A stretch of 64,000 nt of DNA from an uncultured Oscillospiraceae bacterium. GTDB taxonomy: Bacteria > Bacillota > Clostridia > Oscillospirales > Oscillospiraceae. The stretch spans positions 37,569-101,568 of the forward strand of contig CANRFN010000007.1 of NCBI GenBank assembly GCA_947629915.1, given 5' to 3'. The position numbers were made by a program, and so were the translations under genes. Numbering within the stretch: position 1 is the stretch's first letter; each line of letters opens with the position of its first letter. Shown piece by piece: positions 1 to 7,958 of the stretch. Below the pieces are notes generated by a model. That model had not been told where the DNA came from and made no database searches. It saw only the letters and a list, made by a program, of their open reading frames with translations.

Positions 1-18
1 CCCGAATAGACCGAAAGT

Positions 19-46
19 TGGAAATTCCAATGAGTTAGTCTATGCT
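19..46 (+). promoter_or_regulatory. putative feo promoter
   Basis: A TTGGAA hexamer (19-24) and a TATGCT hexamer (41-46) lie 16 bases apart, a reasonable sigma-A match. The -10 hexamer lies inside a degenerate copy of the GTTAG-N6-CTAAC palindrome (34-49, one mismatch). A repressor bound there would block the polymerase. Start site not verified. Confidence 0.45.
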
Positions 47-52
47 ATCTTT

Positions 53-68
53 GTTAGCTATAACTAAC
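53..68. promoter_or_regulatory. palindromic operator upstream of feoA (copy 1)
   Basis: GTTAG-CTATAA-CTAAC is a perfect 5-6-5 inverted repeat just downstream of the putative promoter. The same arms recur at 149-164 and 678-693. Iron uptake genes are commonly repressed by DtxR/IdeR-type proteins at GTTAG/CTAAC-rich palindromes, so an iron-responsive operator is the natural reading. The regulator itself is not in the window. Confidence 0.6.
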
Positions 69-148
69 TATAGGGCCACCTGCGCCGCTGCATTTTGGAG
101 GCTTCTCTAATTGCACATTCGGGTTAGCGATGGTAAACTGTATGCGTG

Positions 149-164
149 GTTAGGAAAGACTAAC
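149..164. promoter_or_regulatory. palindromic operator upstream of feoA (copy 2)
   Basis: GTTAG-GAAAGA-CTAAC has the same 5-6-5 geometry as copy 1 and sits 30 bases before the feoA start. A half site (GTTAG at 123-127) lies between the two. Several copies before one gene suggest cooperative binding. Confidence 0.6.
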
Positions 165-194
165 CGACATACAGAGACGAAGGAGGCCTGTGCG

Positions 195-425
195 ATGATT
201 CCATTGGCGGTGGCGGATCCCATGGAGACTGCGGCCATCATGAAGATCACCGGCAAGGATGCGGTGCGCCAGCACCTTGCGGAACTGGGCTTTGTTGTGG
301 GCGCTATGGTGACGGTGATCAGCCAGATGTCCGGCAACCTGATCGTTCAGGTGCGGGGCAGCCGTGTGGCATTGGACCGCTCCATGGCGAGCCGCATCAT
401 GATCAAGGAGGTTGGAAAAGCATGA
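195..425 (+). CDS. feoA: FeoA-family iron transport accessory protein
   Basis: This 76-residue protein is a stand-alone FeoA (SH3-like) domain, a small cytoplasmic partner of the FeoB ferrous iron transporter. The frame is open further upstream to 111, but the ATG at 195 has a strong AGGAGG ribosome site at 181-186, and the usual FeoA opening follows (MIPLAVADPMETAAI). The core shows the typical pattern of a Leu/Gly-rich turn (AELGFVVGAMV) followed by a strand ending in VRGSRVALD. It overlaps the next feoA by four bases (ATGA), so the two are translationally coupled. Two FeoA paralogues before one FeoB is a common arrangement in Clostridia. Confidence 0.9.
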   Translation: MIPLAVADPMETAAIMKITGKDAVRQHLAELGFVVGAMVTVISQMSGNLIVQVRGSRVALDRSMASRIMIKEVGKA

Positions 426-643
426 AGACACTGCGGGATGTCCCTGTAGGGGGCACTGCGAAAGTGGTACGGCTCCACGGCGAGGGCGCGGTGAAGCGCC
501 GCATCATGGATATGGGTATCACCCGTGGAACGGATATTCTGGTGCGCAAGGTGGCGCCCCTGGGAGACCCCATGGAGCTCACCGTACGGGGCTATGAGCT
601 CAGCATCCGCAAGTTCGATGCCGAGCAGATCGAGGTGGAATGA
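422..643 (+). CDS. feoA: FeoA-family protein, second copy
   Basis: This 73-residue protein is a second FeoA domain: an opening of small hydrophobic and Gly residues (LRDVPVGGTAKVVRL), a basic helix (GAVKRRIMDMGI) and an ending in LSIRKFDAEQIEVE. It is the more canonical of the two copies, because the helix plus MDMGITRG motif is the family hallmark. It starts inside the stop codon of the first feoA. The 69-base gap to feoB holds another GTTAG-N6-CTAAC palindrome, so feoB may be controlled separately. The known role of the family is modulation of the FeoB GTPase or its assembly; which copy acts on FeoB cannot be told from sequence. Confidence 0.92.
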   Translation: MKTLRDVPVGGTAKVVRLHGEGAVKRRIMDMGITRGTDILVRKVAPLGDPMELTVRGYELSIRKFDAEQIEVE

Positions 644-677
644 GACGGCGGAGACGCCGTTCTTTTCCAGTCCATCG

Positions 678-693
678 GTTAGTGAATACTAAC
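678..693. promoter_or_regulatory. palindromic operator between feoA and feoB (copy 3)
   Basis: GTTAG-TGAATA-CTAAC (inner arms extend to GTTAGT/ACTAAC) lies just before the feoB ribosome site (GAGAGGAGAAGG, 697-708). Its presence inside the operon implies either an internal feoB promoter or a roadblock site for the same regulator that binds copies 1 and 2. Confidence 0.55.
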
Positions 694-712
694 TACAGAG
701 AGGAGAAGGAAA

Positions 713-3094
713 ATGTCTTTGAAAATCGCCCTGGCGGGCAATCCCAACTGCGGTAAGACAACGCTGTTCAACGCCCTCACCGGCTCCAACCAGTACGTGG
801 GCAACTGGCCCGGTGTCACGGTGGAGAAGAAAGAGGGCACCCTGAAAGGCAACAAAGAGGTAGTGGTGCAGGATCTCCCCGGCATCTACTCCCTGTCCCC
901 ATACACCCTGGAAGAGGTCATCGCCCGTAACTACCTGGTGAAGGAGCGGCCTGATGTGATCCTGAACATCGTGGACGGCACCAACATCCAGCGGAACCTG
1001 TACCTCACCACCCAACTCATGGAGCTGGGCATCCCGGTGGTGGTGGCCGTGAACATGATCGACCTGGTCCGCAAGAACGGGGACAAGATCGACCTCAAGC
1101 GGCTGGGCAAGGCCCTGGGCTGCACCGTGCTCCCCATGTCCGCCCTGAAAAACGAGGGCTGCGATGAGGTCATCCGGGCGGCGGAGAAGGCGGCTGCGGA
1201 AAAGCGCACCGGAGAGCTGCCCCATGTGTTTACCGGCAGCGTGGAGCACGCCATCGCCCACATCGAGGAGTCCCTGGAGGGCAAGGTGCCGGAGGAATAT
1301 CTCCGCTGGTACGCCATCAAGGTCTTCGAGCGGGATGAGAAGGTCCTGGAGGAGCTCCACCTGGACAAGGGCCTCACAGACCACCTGGAGGAGCACATCG
1401 CCGCCTGCGAGCAGGAGCTGGACGACGATGCGGAGAGCATCCTCACCAACGCCCGCTACACCTACATCACCAGCATTCTGGACCAGTCTGTCTCCCGCAA
1501 GGACACCCTGAAGAAGATGTCCGCCTCAGACAAGATCGACCAGATCGTCACGAACCGCATCCTGGCCCTGCCCATCTTTGCCGCCGTGATGTTCGTGATC
1601 TACGCCATCGCCATGGGAAGCTTCCCCTTCTCCATCGGCACTATGGCCACAGACTGGGCCAACGATGGACTCTTCGGAGACGGCTGGTTTGTCCCCTTCA
1701 CCGCAGACGTGGACGCCTGGGAGGAGGACTCCGGGGCCTATGAAGAGGCCAGCGCCATCATCGAGGCCTACGATGCCGGCGAGAATGTGGCATACCTCTA
1801 TGACGCGGACAACGCCGAGACCATCGAACTGGAAGTAAACGATACCACCTATCAGGAGGCCCTGGCGGTGGAAGAGCCGGACCCCGCAGACTACGGCACC
1901 TGGGTTCCCGGCATCCCGGTTCTGGTGGAGAATGCACTGAATGCCATCCACTGCAATGAGATCGTCTCCTCCCTGGTGCTGGACGGCATCGTAGGGGGCG
2001 TAGGCGCTGTGCTGGGCTTTGTGCCCCAGATGCTGGTGCTGTTCCTGCTGCTGGCCATCCTGGAGGGCGTGGGCTACATGTCCCGGATCGCCTTCATCAT
2101 GGACCGGATCTTCCGCAGATTCGGCCTCTCCGGCAAGTCCTTCATCCCCATGCTGGTGGCCACCGGCTGCGGCGTGCCGGGCGTCATGGCATCCCGCACC
2201 ATTGAGCAGGATCGGGACCGGAAGCTCACCGTCATGACAACCTGCTTCATGCCCTGCGGCGCCAAGACCCCCATCGTGCTGATGTTTGCCGCAGCCCTCT
2301 TCGGCGGCTCCTTCCTGGTGTCCTGGTCCGCCTTCATGATCGGCGTGGCGGCCATCGTGGTCTCCGGCGTCATCCTGAAGAAGTTCAAGGCCTTCGCCGG
2401 CGAGCCCGCACCGTTTGTCATGGAACTGCCGGCATACCACACCCCCTCCGTCTCCGGCGTTCTCCGGGCGGCCTGGGAGCGGGGCTGGTCCTTCATCAAG
2501 CGGGCCGGCACCGTGATCCTGGTCTCCTCCATCCTCCTCTGGTTCCTGCAGGGCTTCGGCTTTGGCCCGGACGGCTTCGGCATGGTGGAGGACAACGATG
2601 CCTCCCTTCTGGCAGGGATCGGCAACGCCATCGCCGTGATCTTCGCACCCCTGGGCTTCGGCAACTGGCAGGCCACTGTGGCCACCATCACTGGCCTCAT
2701 CGCCAAGGAAGAAGTGGTGGGCACCCTGGGCGTGCTCTATCCGGGCAACCAGCTGCAGCAGATCGCCGCAGCCTTCACGCCGCTGGCAGCCTATGCCTTC
2801 CTGATCTTCAACCTGCTCTGCGCCCCCTGCTTTGCCGCCATGGGTGCCATCAAGCGCGAGATGAACAACGCCCGCTGGACCTTTGCCGCCATCGGCTACA
2901 TGTGCGCTTTCGCCTATGTGATCTCCCTCATCGTCTATCAGCTGGGCACCTTCTTCACCGGCGGCGGGTTCACCGTGTTCACCCTGGTGGCCTTCATCCT
3001 TCTGGCAGGCCTGCTGTACCTGCTCTTCCGTCCGGCGCCCACCGGTGAGAAACTCCTCCGCGGCCGCAGCAGCATCAGCGCGGCGGTGCAATAA
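713..3094 (+). CDS. feoB: Ferrous iron transporter FeoB
   Basis: This 793-residue protein is the membrane transporter for Fe2+. Residues 1-170 form the G domain: P-loop GNPNCGKT (9-16), DLPG (54-57), NMID (114-117) and a G5 SAL (143-145). A helical GDI-like spacer follows to about 280. The membrane part then carries the two Gate motifs, one around 478-492 (ATGCGVPG) and one around 703-713 (LCAPCFAAMG), both keeping their cysteines. Between the first two membrane segments (about 310-410) is a long, strongly acidic extracytoplasmic insert rich in Asp and Glu, which might gather metal ions. Length and motif order are normal for Clostridial FeoB. The start ATG has a GGAGAAGG ribosome site. Confidence 0.97.
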   Translation: MSLKIALAGNPNCGKTTLFNALTGSNQYVGNWPGVTVEKKEGTLKGNKEVVVQDLPGIYSLSPYTLEEVIARNYLVKERPDVILNIVDGTNIQRNLYLTTQLMELGIPVVVAVNMIDLVRKNGDKIDLKRLGKALGCTVLPMSALKNEGCDEVIRAAEKAAAEKRTGELPHVFTGSVEHAIAHIEESLEGKVPEEYLRWYAIKVFERDEKVLEELHLDKGLTDHLEEHIAACEQELDDDAESILTNARYTYITSILDQSVSRKDTLKKMSASDKIDQIVTNRILALPIFAAVMFVIYAIAMGSFPFSIGTMATDWANDGLFGDGWFVPFTADVDAWEEDSGAYEEASAIIEAYDAGENVAYLYDADNAETIELEVNDTTYQEALAVEEPDPADYGTWVPGIPVLVENALNAIHCNEIVSSLVLDGIVGGVGAVLGFVPQMLVLFLLLAILEGVGYMSRIAFIMDRIFRRFGLSGKSFIPMLVATGCGVPGVMASRTIEQDRDRKLTVMTTCFMPCGAKTPIVLMFAAALFGGSFLVSWSAFMIGVAAIVVSGVILKKFKAFAGEPAPFVMELPAYHTPSVSGVLRAAWERGWSFIKRAGTVILVSSILLWFLQGFGFGPDGFGMVEDNDASLLAGIGNAIAVIFAPLGFGNWQATVATITGLIAKEEVVGTLGVLYPGNQLQQIAAAFTPLAAYAFLIFNLLCAPCFAAMGAIKREMNNARWTFAAIGYMCAFAYVISLIVYQLGTFFTGGGFTVFTLVAFILLAGLLYLLFRPAPTGEKLLRGRSSISAAVQ

Positions 3095-3111
3095 AAGGCA
3101 GGTGTTCTGCT

Positions 3112-3294
3112 ATGCCTGAGCTCCTGGGGACCTTGCTGATCCTGGCTCTCGTAGCCGTGGTGGTCTTCTTCGCCGTGCGGTCTCTCTGGAGACAGCACAA
3201 GGCAGGCGGCTGCTGCGGAAACTGCGCCCAGTGCGGCGGCTGCAGTGGGAAAAGCGCCTGCTGTGAGAACACCGCGAAGCCCGCAAAACCCTAA
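3112..3294 (+). CDS. FeoB-associated Cys-rich membrane protein
   Basis: This 60-residue protein starts 17 bases after feoB. One membrane helix (about residues 4-24) is followed by a short basic stretch and a Cys-rich tail with CCGNCAQCGGC and a further CC pair. This is the layout of the FeoB-associated Cys-rich membrane protein family, which is linked to feoB by position across Firmicutes. The cysteines could bind iron or another metal at the inner face of the membrane; the role is not established. It closes the feo operon. Confidence 0.8.
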   Translation: MPELLGTLLILALVAVVVFFAVRSLWRQHKAGGCCGNCAQCGGCSGKSACCENTAKPAKP

Positions 3295-3350
3295 AACGCC
3301 AACCTCCTCTCCTTGCTGTTATTCCTCCAGCATCGGGCAGGTTCGCCAAC

Positions 3351-3376
3351 GCCCGGCGGGGTCCTCCCCGCCGGGC
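3351..3376. terminator. hairpin after the feo operon
   Basis: An 11-base perfect stem, GCCCGGCGGGG and CCCCGCCGGGC, around a TCCT loop. No clear T tract follows, so it may act as an RNA end or together with the next hairpin. Confidence 0.6.
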
Positions 3377-3415
3377 ACTCTCTATCCTGCAGTCCAAAAT
3401 CCACGAAAACGGCAA

Positions 3416-3455
3416 GCTGCCCGCCCCGCCGGTTCCATACCGGCGGGACGGGCAG
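3416..3455. terminator. second hairpin between convergent genes
   Basis: A 16-base stem with one mismatch (arms beginning CTGCCCG and ending CGGGCAG). It lies between the feo operon and the oppositely oriented membrane gene, so it probably ends both transcripts. The adjacent 3295-3507 stretch holds only these two hairpins. Confidence 0.55.
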
Positions 3456-3507
3456 TCTCACGCCCAAAGTATTCTCTGTTCCAGTTCAGCCCACTTCAGG
3501 CCGCACA

Positions 3508-4317
3508 TTATGCACCGCGCCATCTCCCAATGGCCCACCCCGCGGTGAAGAGCAGGCTGGGGCAGGCGCACACCAGCACGGTGATGATCCTCTCCCAGAG
3601 CAGCGTGTCTGCTGGGTTGCGCTCGATCAGGCGGAAGAGGTCCACGTAGTCCCAGTCGTAAACGCCCAGCAGCACGCTGGCCGGCAGGTTCACTCTTGCG
3701 AGAATTGCGCCGGGAACGGTCTCCATCACGCTGTCCACAAAGCCGCAGCCGTTGAACCCCGCCTCCTGCCACTGCCGCACCATGTCCCCATAGAACGGCT
3801 GGAGATGATGCCAGCGCTGCACGAAAGCGGCGATTCCCAGCAGGACAATGAATACAGTGATCCCGATGCCCCAGGCCATTGCAGTGCGAAAACTGGCTGT
3901 GCTGCGGCATCCAAACCAGTACCCAGCGCCGAGGTACAGAAGGCCCAGCAGAATGGCATAGAGCCAGAAGGGGATGTGTACCGGCAGGTCCAGGAGGGAG
4001 TCGTAGCCGGGGAAGAGACCGCAGGCCCCCAGGAGGACGGTGAGCACCGTAAAGATCCCCAGGACGGCAACATATGCCGCAGGGAACTGCAGCGGTTCCG
4101 GCACTGTGGGAACCCCCGGCCTGCAGACCGCAAAGAAGACGGCGGACAGAACCCCAGACAAGACGGCAAGGGTGCCCCAAAACAGCACATCCAGCCCTGG
4201 GGAGAAGGAGATCCAGCCCCCGCCGCTGTCTATCCCCTCCGCCCCGGCGTACAGAACCGCCCCGATGTCGGAGAGGCAAAAGAGACACACTGTGAGAGAG
4301 ATCCAAGACCGTTTCAT
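3508..4317 (-). CDS. Integral membrane protein of unknown function
   Basis: I do not recognise a family. The chosen ATG (4317) has a strong GGGGG ribosome site and gives 269 residues; an upstream extension to 4431 is open but reads as non-coding. The N-terminus looks like a signal anchor (MKRSWISLTVCLFCLS). Several hydrophobic segments follow, roughly at residues 45-65, 78-100, 112-135 and 150-170. Next comes a polar region of about 70 residues (WHHLQPFYGDMVRQWQEAG onward), and a last hydrophobic segment near the C-terminus precedes a basic end. No catalytic motif is visible. It stands alone between the feo terminators and a divergent operon, so context gives no clue. Confidence 0.6.
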   Translation of the reverse strand: MKRSWISLTVCLFCLSDIGAVLYAGAEGIDSGGGWISFSPGLDVLFWGTLAVLSGVLSAVFFAVCRPGVPTVPEPLQFPAAYVAVLGIFTVLTVLLGACGLFPGYDSLLDLPVHIPFWLYAILLGLLYLGAGYWFGCRSTASFRTAMAWGIGITVFIVLLGIAAFVQRWHHLQPFYGDMVRQWQEAGFNGCGFVDSVMETVPGAILARVNLPASVLLGVYDWDYVDLFRLIERNPADTLLWERIITVLVCACPSLLFTAGWAIGRWRGA

Positions 4318-4468
4318 GTTTGATGCCCCCTTTCGCTTTCCTGATACCAGTATACCACAGATCCAACGGATCAGGCCTACCGTCTGTCCTCGGAAAATGG
4401 CCATCTCTCCGATCCCCTCTCCATTCCGCACTGGACAGAAGATGTCTCAATTTCGTCATGGGGAGTGC

Positions 4469-4497
4469 TTGCAATGGAGGGTAAAATGGTGTAAACT
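4469..4497 (+). promoter_or_regulatory. promoter of the DUF2264-esterase-araM operon
   Basis: TTGCAA (4469-4474), a 17-base spacer and TAAACT (4492-4497), ending 31 bases before the start codon at 4529. The same TTGCAx plus 17-base pattern recurs at several other promoters in this window. Confidence 0.5.
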
Positions 4498-4528
4498 GCC
4501 ATCACAGAAAATCAAAAGGGGTCTTGCA

Positions 4529-5650
4529 ATGCGGCAGGAATGGCTGCAGCGGATGCTTACTATCGCAAAGCCCATGCTCTCCCATCTGGAGGCGGAGACA
4601 CTGCACAATGCCCTCCCCGTGGAGAAGCCGGACCGTTTGCCCTACGCCCATTTGGAGGCCTTCGGCAGAACGCTCACCGGCATCGCCCCCTGGTTGGAGT
4701 TGGAGGGCCTCGCCGGGCCGGAGCGGGATTTGCAGGAGAAAATGCGCCAAACGGTGCTGCTCTGCCTGGACCATGCCACCGATCCCCACTCCCCAGACCA
4801 CATGAATTTCTCCGAGGGGTACGGGCAGGCCTTGGTGGACGCGGCGTTTCTAGCCCACGGTCTCCTGCGGGCACCTAAGTCTCTCATCCAGCCTCTGGAC
4901 AGCAGGGTCCGGGTAAACCTGATCGCAGCCCTCCAGGACACCCGGCGCTTCACCCCCTTCCCCACCAACTGGCTGCTCTTCTCCGCCATGGTGGAGGCGG
5001 TGCTGTATGGGCTGGGCGCCCCCTGGCAACAGGAGCCGGTGGAGCGGGCGGTCTCCGCCTTTGCGGACTGGTATGTGGGAGACGGCATGTACGGGGACGG
5101 GGCTCTCTTCCACATGGACTACTACAACAGCTTCGTGATCCACCCCATGCTGGTAGACGTGCTCCGCGCCTTCGCCCAGGAAGTGCCCCGATACCAGGAT
5201 CTGCTGCCCACCGCGCTCCGCCGGGAGGCCCGGTATGCCGCCATTCTGGAGCGAATGATCTCCCCGGAGGGCACCTATCCCATTGTGGGCCGGTCTATTG
5301 CCTATCGATACGGGGCCTTCCACGCGCTGTCTCACGCCGCCCTGATCGGCAACCTGCCGCCGGAGCTGAAGCCAGCCCAGGTGCGCTGCGCCCTCACCGC
5401 GGTGATGCGCCGCACCGAGAAAGCCAGCATGTTCGATGAAAACGGATTTTTAAAGGTGGGCATCGTGGGAGAACAGCCCGGCCTTGGCGAGGGATACATC
5501 TGCACCGGCAGCGCGTACCTATGCATGGCGGCCTTTCTCCCCCTGGGGCTCTCCCCAGACGACCCCTTCTGGGCAGATCCGGACGAGGACTGGACCGGCA
5601 AGAAGGTCTGGACCGGCATAGATCACCCCTGCGATCACGCCTTTGATTAG
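4529..5650 (+). CDS. DUF2264 domain-containing protein
   Basis: This 373-residue protein matches the DUF2264 family over its whole length. Hallmarks are NWLLFSAMVEAVL (about residues 150-162) and the block WYVGDGMYGDG followed by FHMDYYNSFVIHPML (about 188-215). Members are thought to adopt an (alpha/alpha) barrel like glycan-cleaving enzymes and often lie in polysaccharide loci, but the reaction is not known. The ATG at 4529 is chosen because AAAAGGGG precedes it; the frame is open further upstream without coding character. There is no signal peptide, so it is cytoplasmic. It opens a four-gene operon with two esterases and AraM beside the arabinan locus, which hints at work on imported plant oligosaccharides. 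Confidence 0.85.
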   Translation: MRQEWLQRMLTIAKPMLSHLEAETLHNALPVEKPDRLPYAHLEAFGRTLTGIAPWLELEGLAGPERDLQEKMRQTVLLCLDHATDPHSPDHMNFSEGYGQALVDAAFLAHGLLRAPKSLIQPLDSRVRVNLIAALQDTRRFTPFPTNWLLFSAMVEAVLYGLGAPWQQEPVERAVSAFADWYVGDGMYGDGALFHMDYYNSFVIHPMLVDVLRAFAQEVPRYQDLLPTALRREARYAAILERMISPEGTYPIVGRSIAYRYGAFHALSHAALIGNLPPELKPAQVRCALTAVMRRTEKASMFDENGFLKVGIVGEQPGLGEGYICTGSAYLCMAAFLPLGLSPDDPFWADPDEDWTGKKVWTGIDHPCDHAFD

Positions 5651-5670
5651 CGATTGAGGAGGTTTTCCGC

Positions 5671-6468
5671 ATGGATCAGAAGACAGACAACCCGGAGAAA
5701 GGGTTTCTCGGCATCAGTTCTCTCCACATCGTCCACTACAGAGACAGCCAGGGGAAACTCATCTCCATCGGCGGAATGCTGTATCGGCCCGCAGCCCCCG
5801 GGAAGTACCCGGCGGTGATCCTGTGCCACGGCTTCAACGGCCACCACACGGACTTTCCCATGGAGTGCGCTTCCTTTGCCGGGCACCGCTACGTCTGCTA
5901 CGCCTTCGACTTCTGCGGCGCCCAGGCCGATGGACTGAGCATTGGCCGGACTGCATCAGAGTACACCCCGTACACCATGGTGGAGGATCTGAAGGCGGTG
6001 GTGGCAGATCTCCGGCGCCAGGACTTTGTGGGTGACCAGATCTTCCTCTTCGGCGGCAGCCAGGGCGGGCTGGTAGCCGCTCTCACCGCGGCGGACCCGG
6101 AGATCCGAAACCAGGTGGCAGGCCTCGCCATGTACTACCCCGCCCTCTGCATCCCAGAGAACTGGCACGGCGCCCCGGAACAGGAGACCGAGCTGATGGG
6201 GTACTCCATCGGCCCGGACTACATCCGCTCTGTGCAGAATCTGGACCCCTATGCCATCCTCCCCAACTACCCGGGAGATGTGTGTATCGTCTGCGGAGAC
6301 AGGGATATGTTGGTTACCATGGACTACATCCAGCGGGCTGTGGACGCCTACGGGAGAGACCGGGTGGCGCTCACGGTGATCCCCGGCGCCGGCCACGGGT
6401 TTGTTGGGAAGGACGCAAAAACCGCCACGCAGGCGGTGCTGGACTTCCTGCTGGCCCACAGAGCCTGA
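5671..6468 (+). CDS. Alpha/beta hydrolase, feruloyl/acyl esterase-like
   Basis: This 265-residue serine hydrolase lies 20 bases after the DUF2264 gene. Visible features are the oxyanion strand CHGFNGH (52-58), the nucleophile elbow GGSQGG with Ser130, the acid CGDRD with Asp212 and the catalytic His242 in GAGHGF, so the triad is complete. The compact fold with an extra lid around 85-110 and 160-190 resembles bacterial cinnamoyl/feruloyl and dienelactone-type esterases; substrate cannot be fixed from sequence. There is no signal peptide, hence cytoplasmic. Arabinan side chains of pectin can carry feruloyl or acetyl groups, so removing such groups from imported oligosaccharides is a plausible but unproven job. 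Confidence 0.8.
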   Translation: MDQKTDNPEKGFLGISSLHIVHYRDSQGKLISIGGMLYRPAAPGKYPAVILCHGFNGHHTDFPMECASFAGHRYVCYAFDFCGAQADGLSIGRTASEYTPYTMVEDLKAVVADLRRQDFVGDQIFLFGGSQGGLVAALTAADPEIRNQVAGLAMYYPALCIPENWHGAPEQETELMGYSIGPDYIRSVQNLDPYAILPNYPGDVCIVCGDRDMLVTMDYIQRAVDAYGRDRVALTVIPGAGHGFVGKDAKTATQAVLDFLLAHRA

Positions 6469-6491
6469 ATCACAGAAAGGGGATCTGAGCA

Positions 6492-7907
6492 ATGCTGCGC
6501 ACGGTACAGGTACAAAACGGCCTTCTCAGAGGCCTGGTGGGACGGGATCCCCGGGTGGCGGTGTTCCGGGGCGTGCCCTATGCCAAGCCGCCGGTGGAGG
6601 ATCTCCGCTGGAGAGCGCCCCAGCCCATGGAGGATTGGGAGGGCGTCCGCGCCTGCTACGAGTACGGGGACATGCCCATGATGCGGGTGCACCCTGGCTA
6701 TGGGGACGACTTCTACACGAGAGAGCTCCACCCCGTCTCCGCCCACTACGGCATGAGCGAGGACTGCCTCTATCTCAACATCTACACCCCGGCCACCACA
6801 GAGCAGGACAACCTCCCGGTCTTCTGCTACATCCACGGCGGCGGCCTGCAGGACGGGTACAGCTACGAGATCGAGTTCGATCCCGAGCGGGTGGCCCGGC
6901 GGGGCGTGGTGGTGGTGATGATCGGGTACCGGCTGGGTTTATTCGGCTTCCTGGCCCACCCGTCCATCACGGCGCGGACCCCAGAGAATGAGCCCATCTC
7001 CAATTTCGGCTTCCAGGACCAGTCTCTGGCCCTTCACTGGGTGCGGGACAACATCGCGGCCTTTGGCGGCAACCCGGAGAAGATCACCCTCTGCGGGCAG
7101 AGCGCCGGCGCCGGCAGTGTACAGGCCCAGCTGCTCAGTCCATACAACACCGGCCTCATCGCCGGGGCCATCTGTCAGTCTGGGATCTCCATGGCCTTTG
7201 GAGACGAGGCACGGCCCTTCGGCGGGGCGATGCCTCTGGCGGACGCCGAGGCCCACGGGGTGCATTTCTTCGAAACCGTGGGGATCCATAGCCTGGAAGA
7301 GGCCCAGTCCATGGACGCCCAAGTGCTGATGGACAAACTCTTCGCCATCTCCCCTGGCTGGGAGTGGAGCTTCGGCCAGTGCATTGACGGCCGCTTCGTG
7401 CTGGAGAACCCGTGGGAGGCCTATTTCCGGGACCATGTGCCCGACGTGCCCATGATGGTGGGATACTGCCAGGGAGAGACCGCCGGCATGATGACAGCCC
7501 TCCCCATGGCCACCCAAGGCTTCTGCCAGCTCCGGGCAGAACACGGGCAGGCCGTCTTTCACTACATCTTCGACCACCACATCCCCGGCGATGACGCCGG
7601 CTCCTTCCACGGCTCGGACCTCTGGTTCATGTTCGACTCCCTGGGCAACAGCTGGCGGCCCTTTGAGGGCAAACACTACGACCTGGCCCGGCAGGTGGTC
7701 TCCTACTGGGTAAACTTCGTCAAGACCGGAGACCCCAACGGCCTGGACTACAACGGCAATCCCCTGCCGGTGTGGCGGCCCTACACCCCAGAAAGCCGGG
7801 CGGCCATCCGCTTTGTGGATGTACCCGTCCCGGAGCAGCTTCCTGAGGACCCCGCCATAGCGGCCCGGCTGGCCCACGGAAGGCAACTGTTCTGCGGGGA
7901 GTACTAA
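6492..7907 (+). CDS. Type B carboxylesterase
   Basis: This 471-residue protein belongs to the type B carboxylesterase family. It shows the conserved SEDCLYLNIYTP block (89-100), the oxyanion-hole HGGG (115-118) and the nucleophile elbow GQSAGAGS with Ser204. A likely catalytic His lies near residue 372 in the FHGSDLW context. It is slightly shorter than most members (about 500) and has no signal peptide, so it is probably a cytoplasmic ester hydrolase. A ribosome site AAAGGGG precedes the ATG. It is the second esterase in the same operon, which makes the removal of acyl groups from plant-derived compounds a reasonable guess. Confidence 0.88.
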   Translation: MLRTVQVQNGLLRGLVGRDPRVAVFRGVPYAKPPVEDLRWRAPQPMEDWEGVRACYEYGDMPMMRVHPGYGDDFYTRELHPVSAHYGMSEDCLYLNIYTPATTEQDNLPVFCYIHGGGLQDGYSYEIEFDPERVARRGVVVVMIGYRLGLFGFLAHPSITARTPENEPISNFGFQDQSLALHWVRDNIAAFGGNPEKITLCGQSAGAGSVQAQLLSPYNTGLIAGAICQSGISMAFGDEARPFGGAMPLADAEAHGVHFFETVGIHSLEEAQSMDAQVLMDKLFAISPGWEWSFGQCIDGRFVLENPWEAYFRDHVPDVPMMVGYCQGETAGMMTALPMATQGFCQLRAEHGQAVFHYIFDHHIPGDDAGSFHGSDLWFMFDSLGNSWRPFEGKHYDLARQVVSYWVNFVKTGDPNGLDYNGNPLPVWRPYTPESRAAIRFVDVPVPEQLPEDPAIAARLAHGRQLFCGEY

Positions 7908-7958
7908 TAGTCTTCAACCATCCCAACGTTTTCAATCTCAATTTCGAGGCGAACCACT

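Noticed and set aside
4040..4528. N-terminal extension of the DUF2264 protein
   Set aside because: The frame is open, but it covers the divergent membrane gene and the promoter, and a good ribosome site lies directly before 4529.
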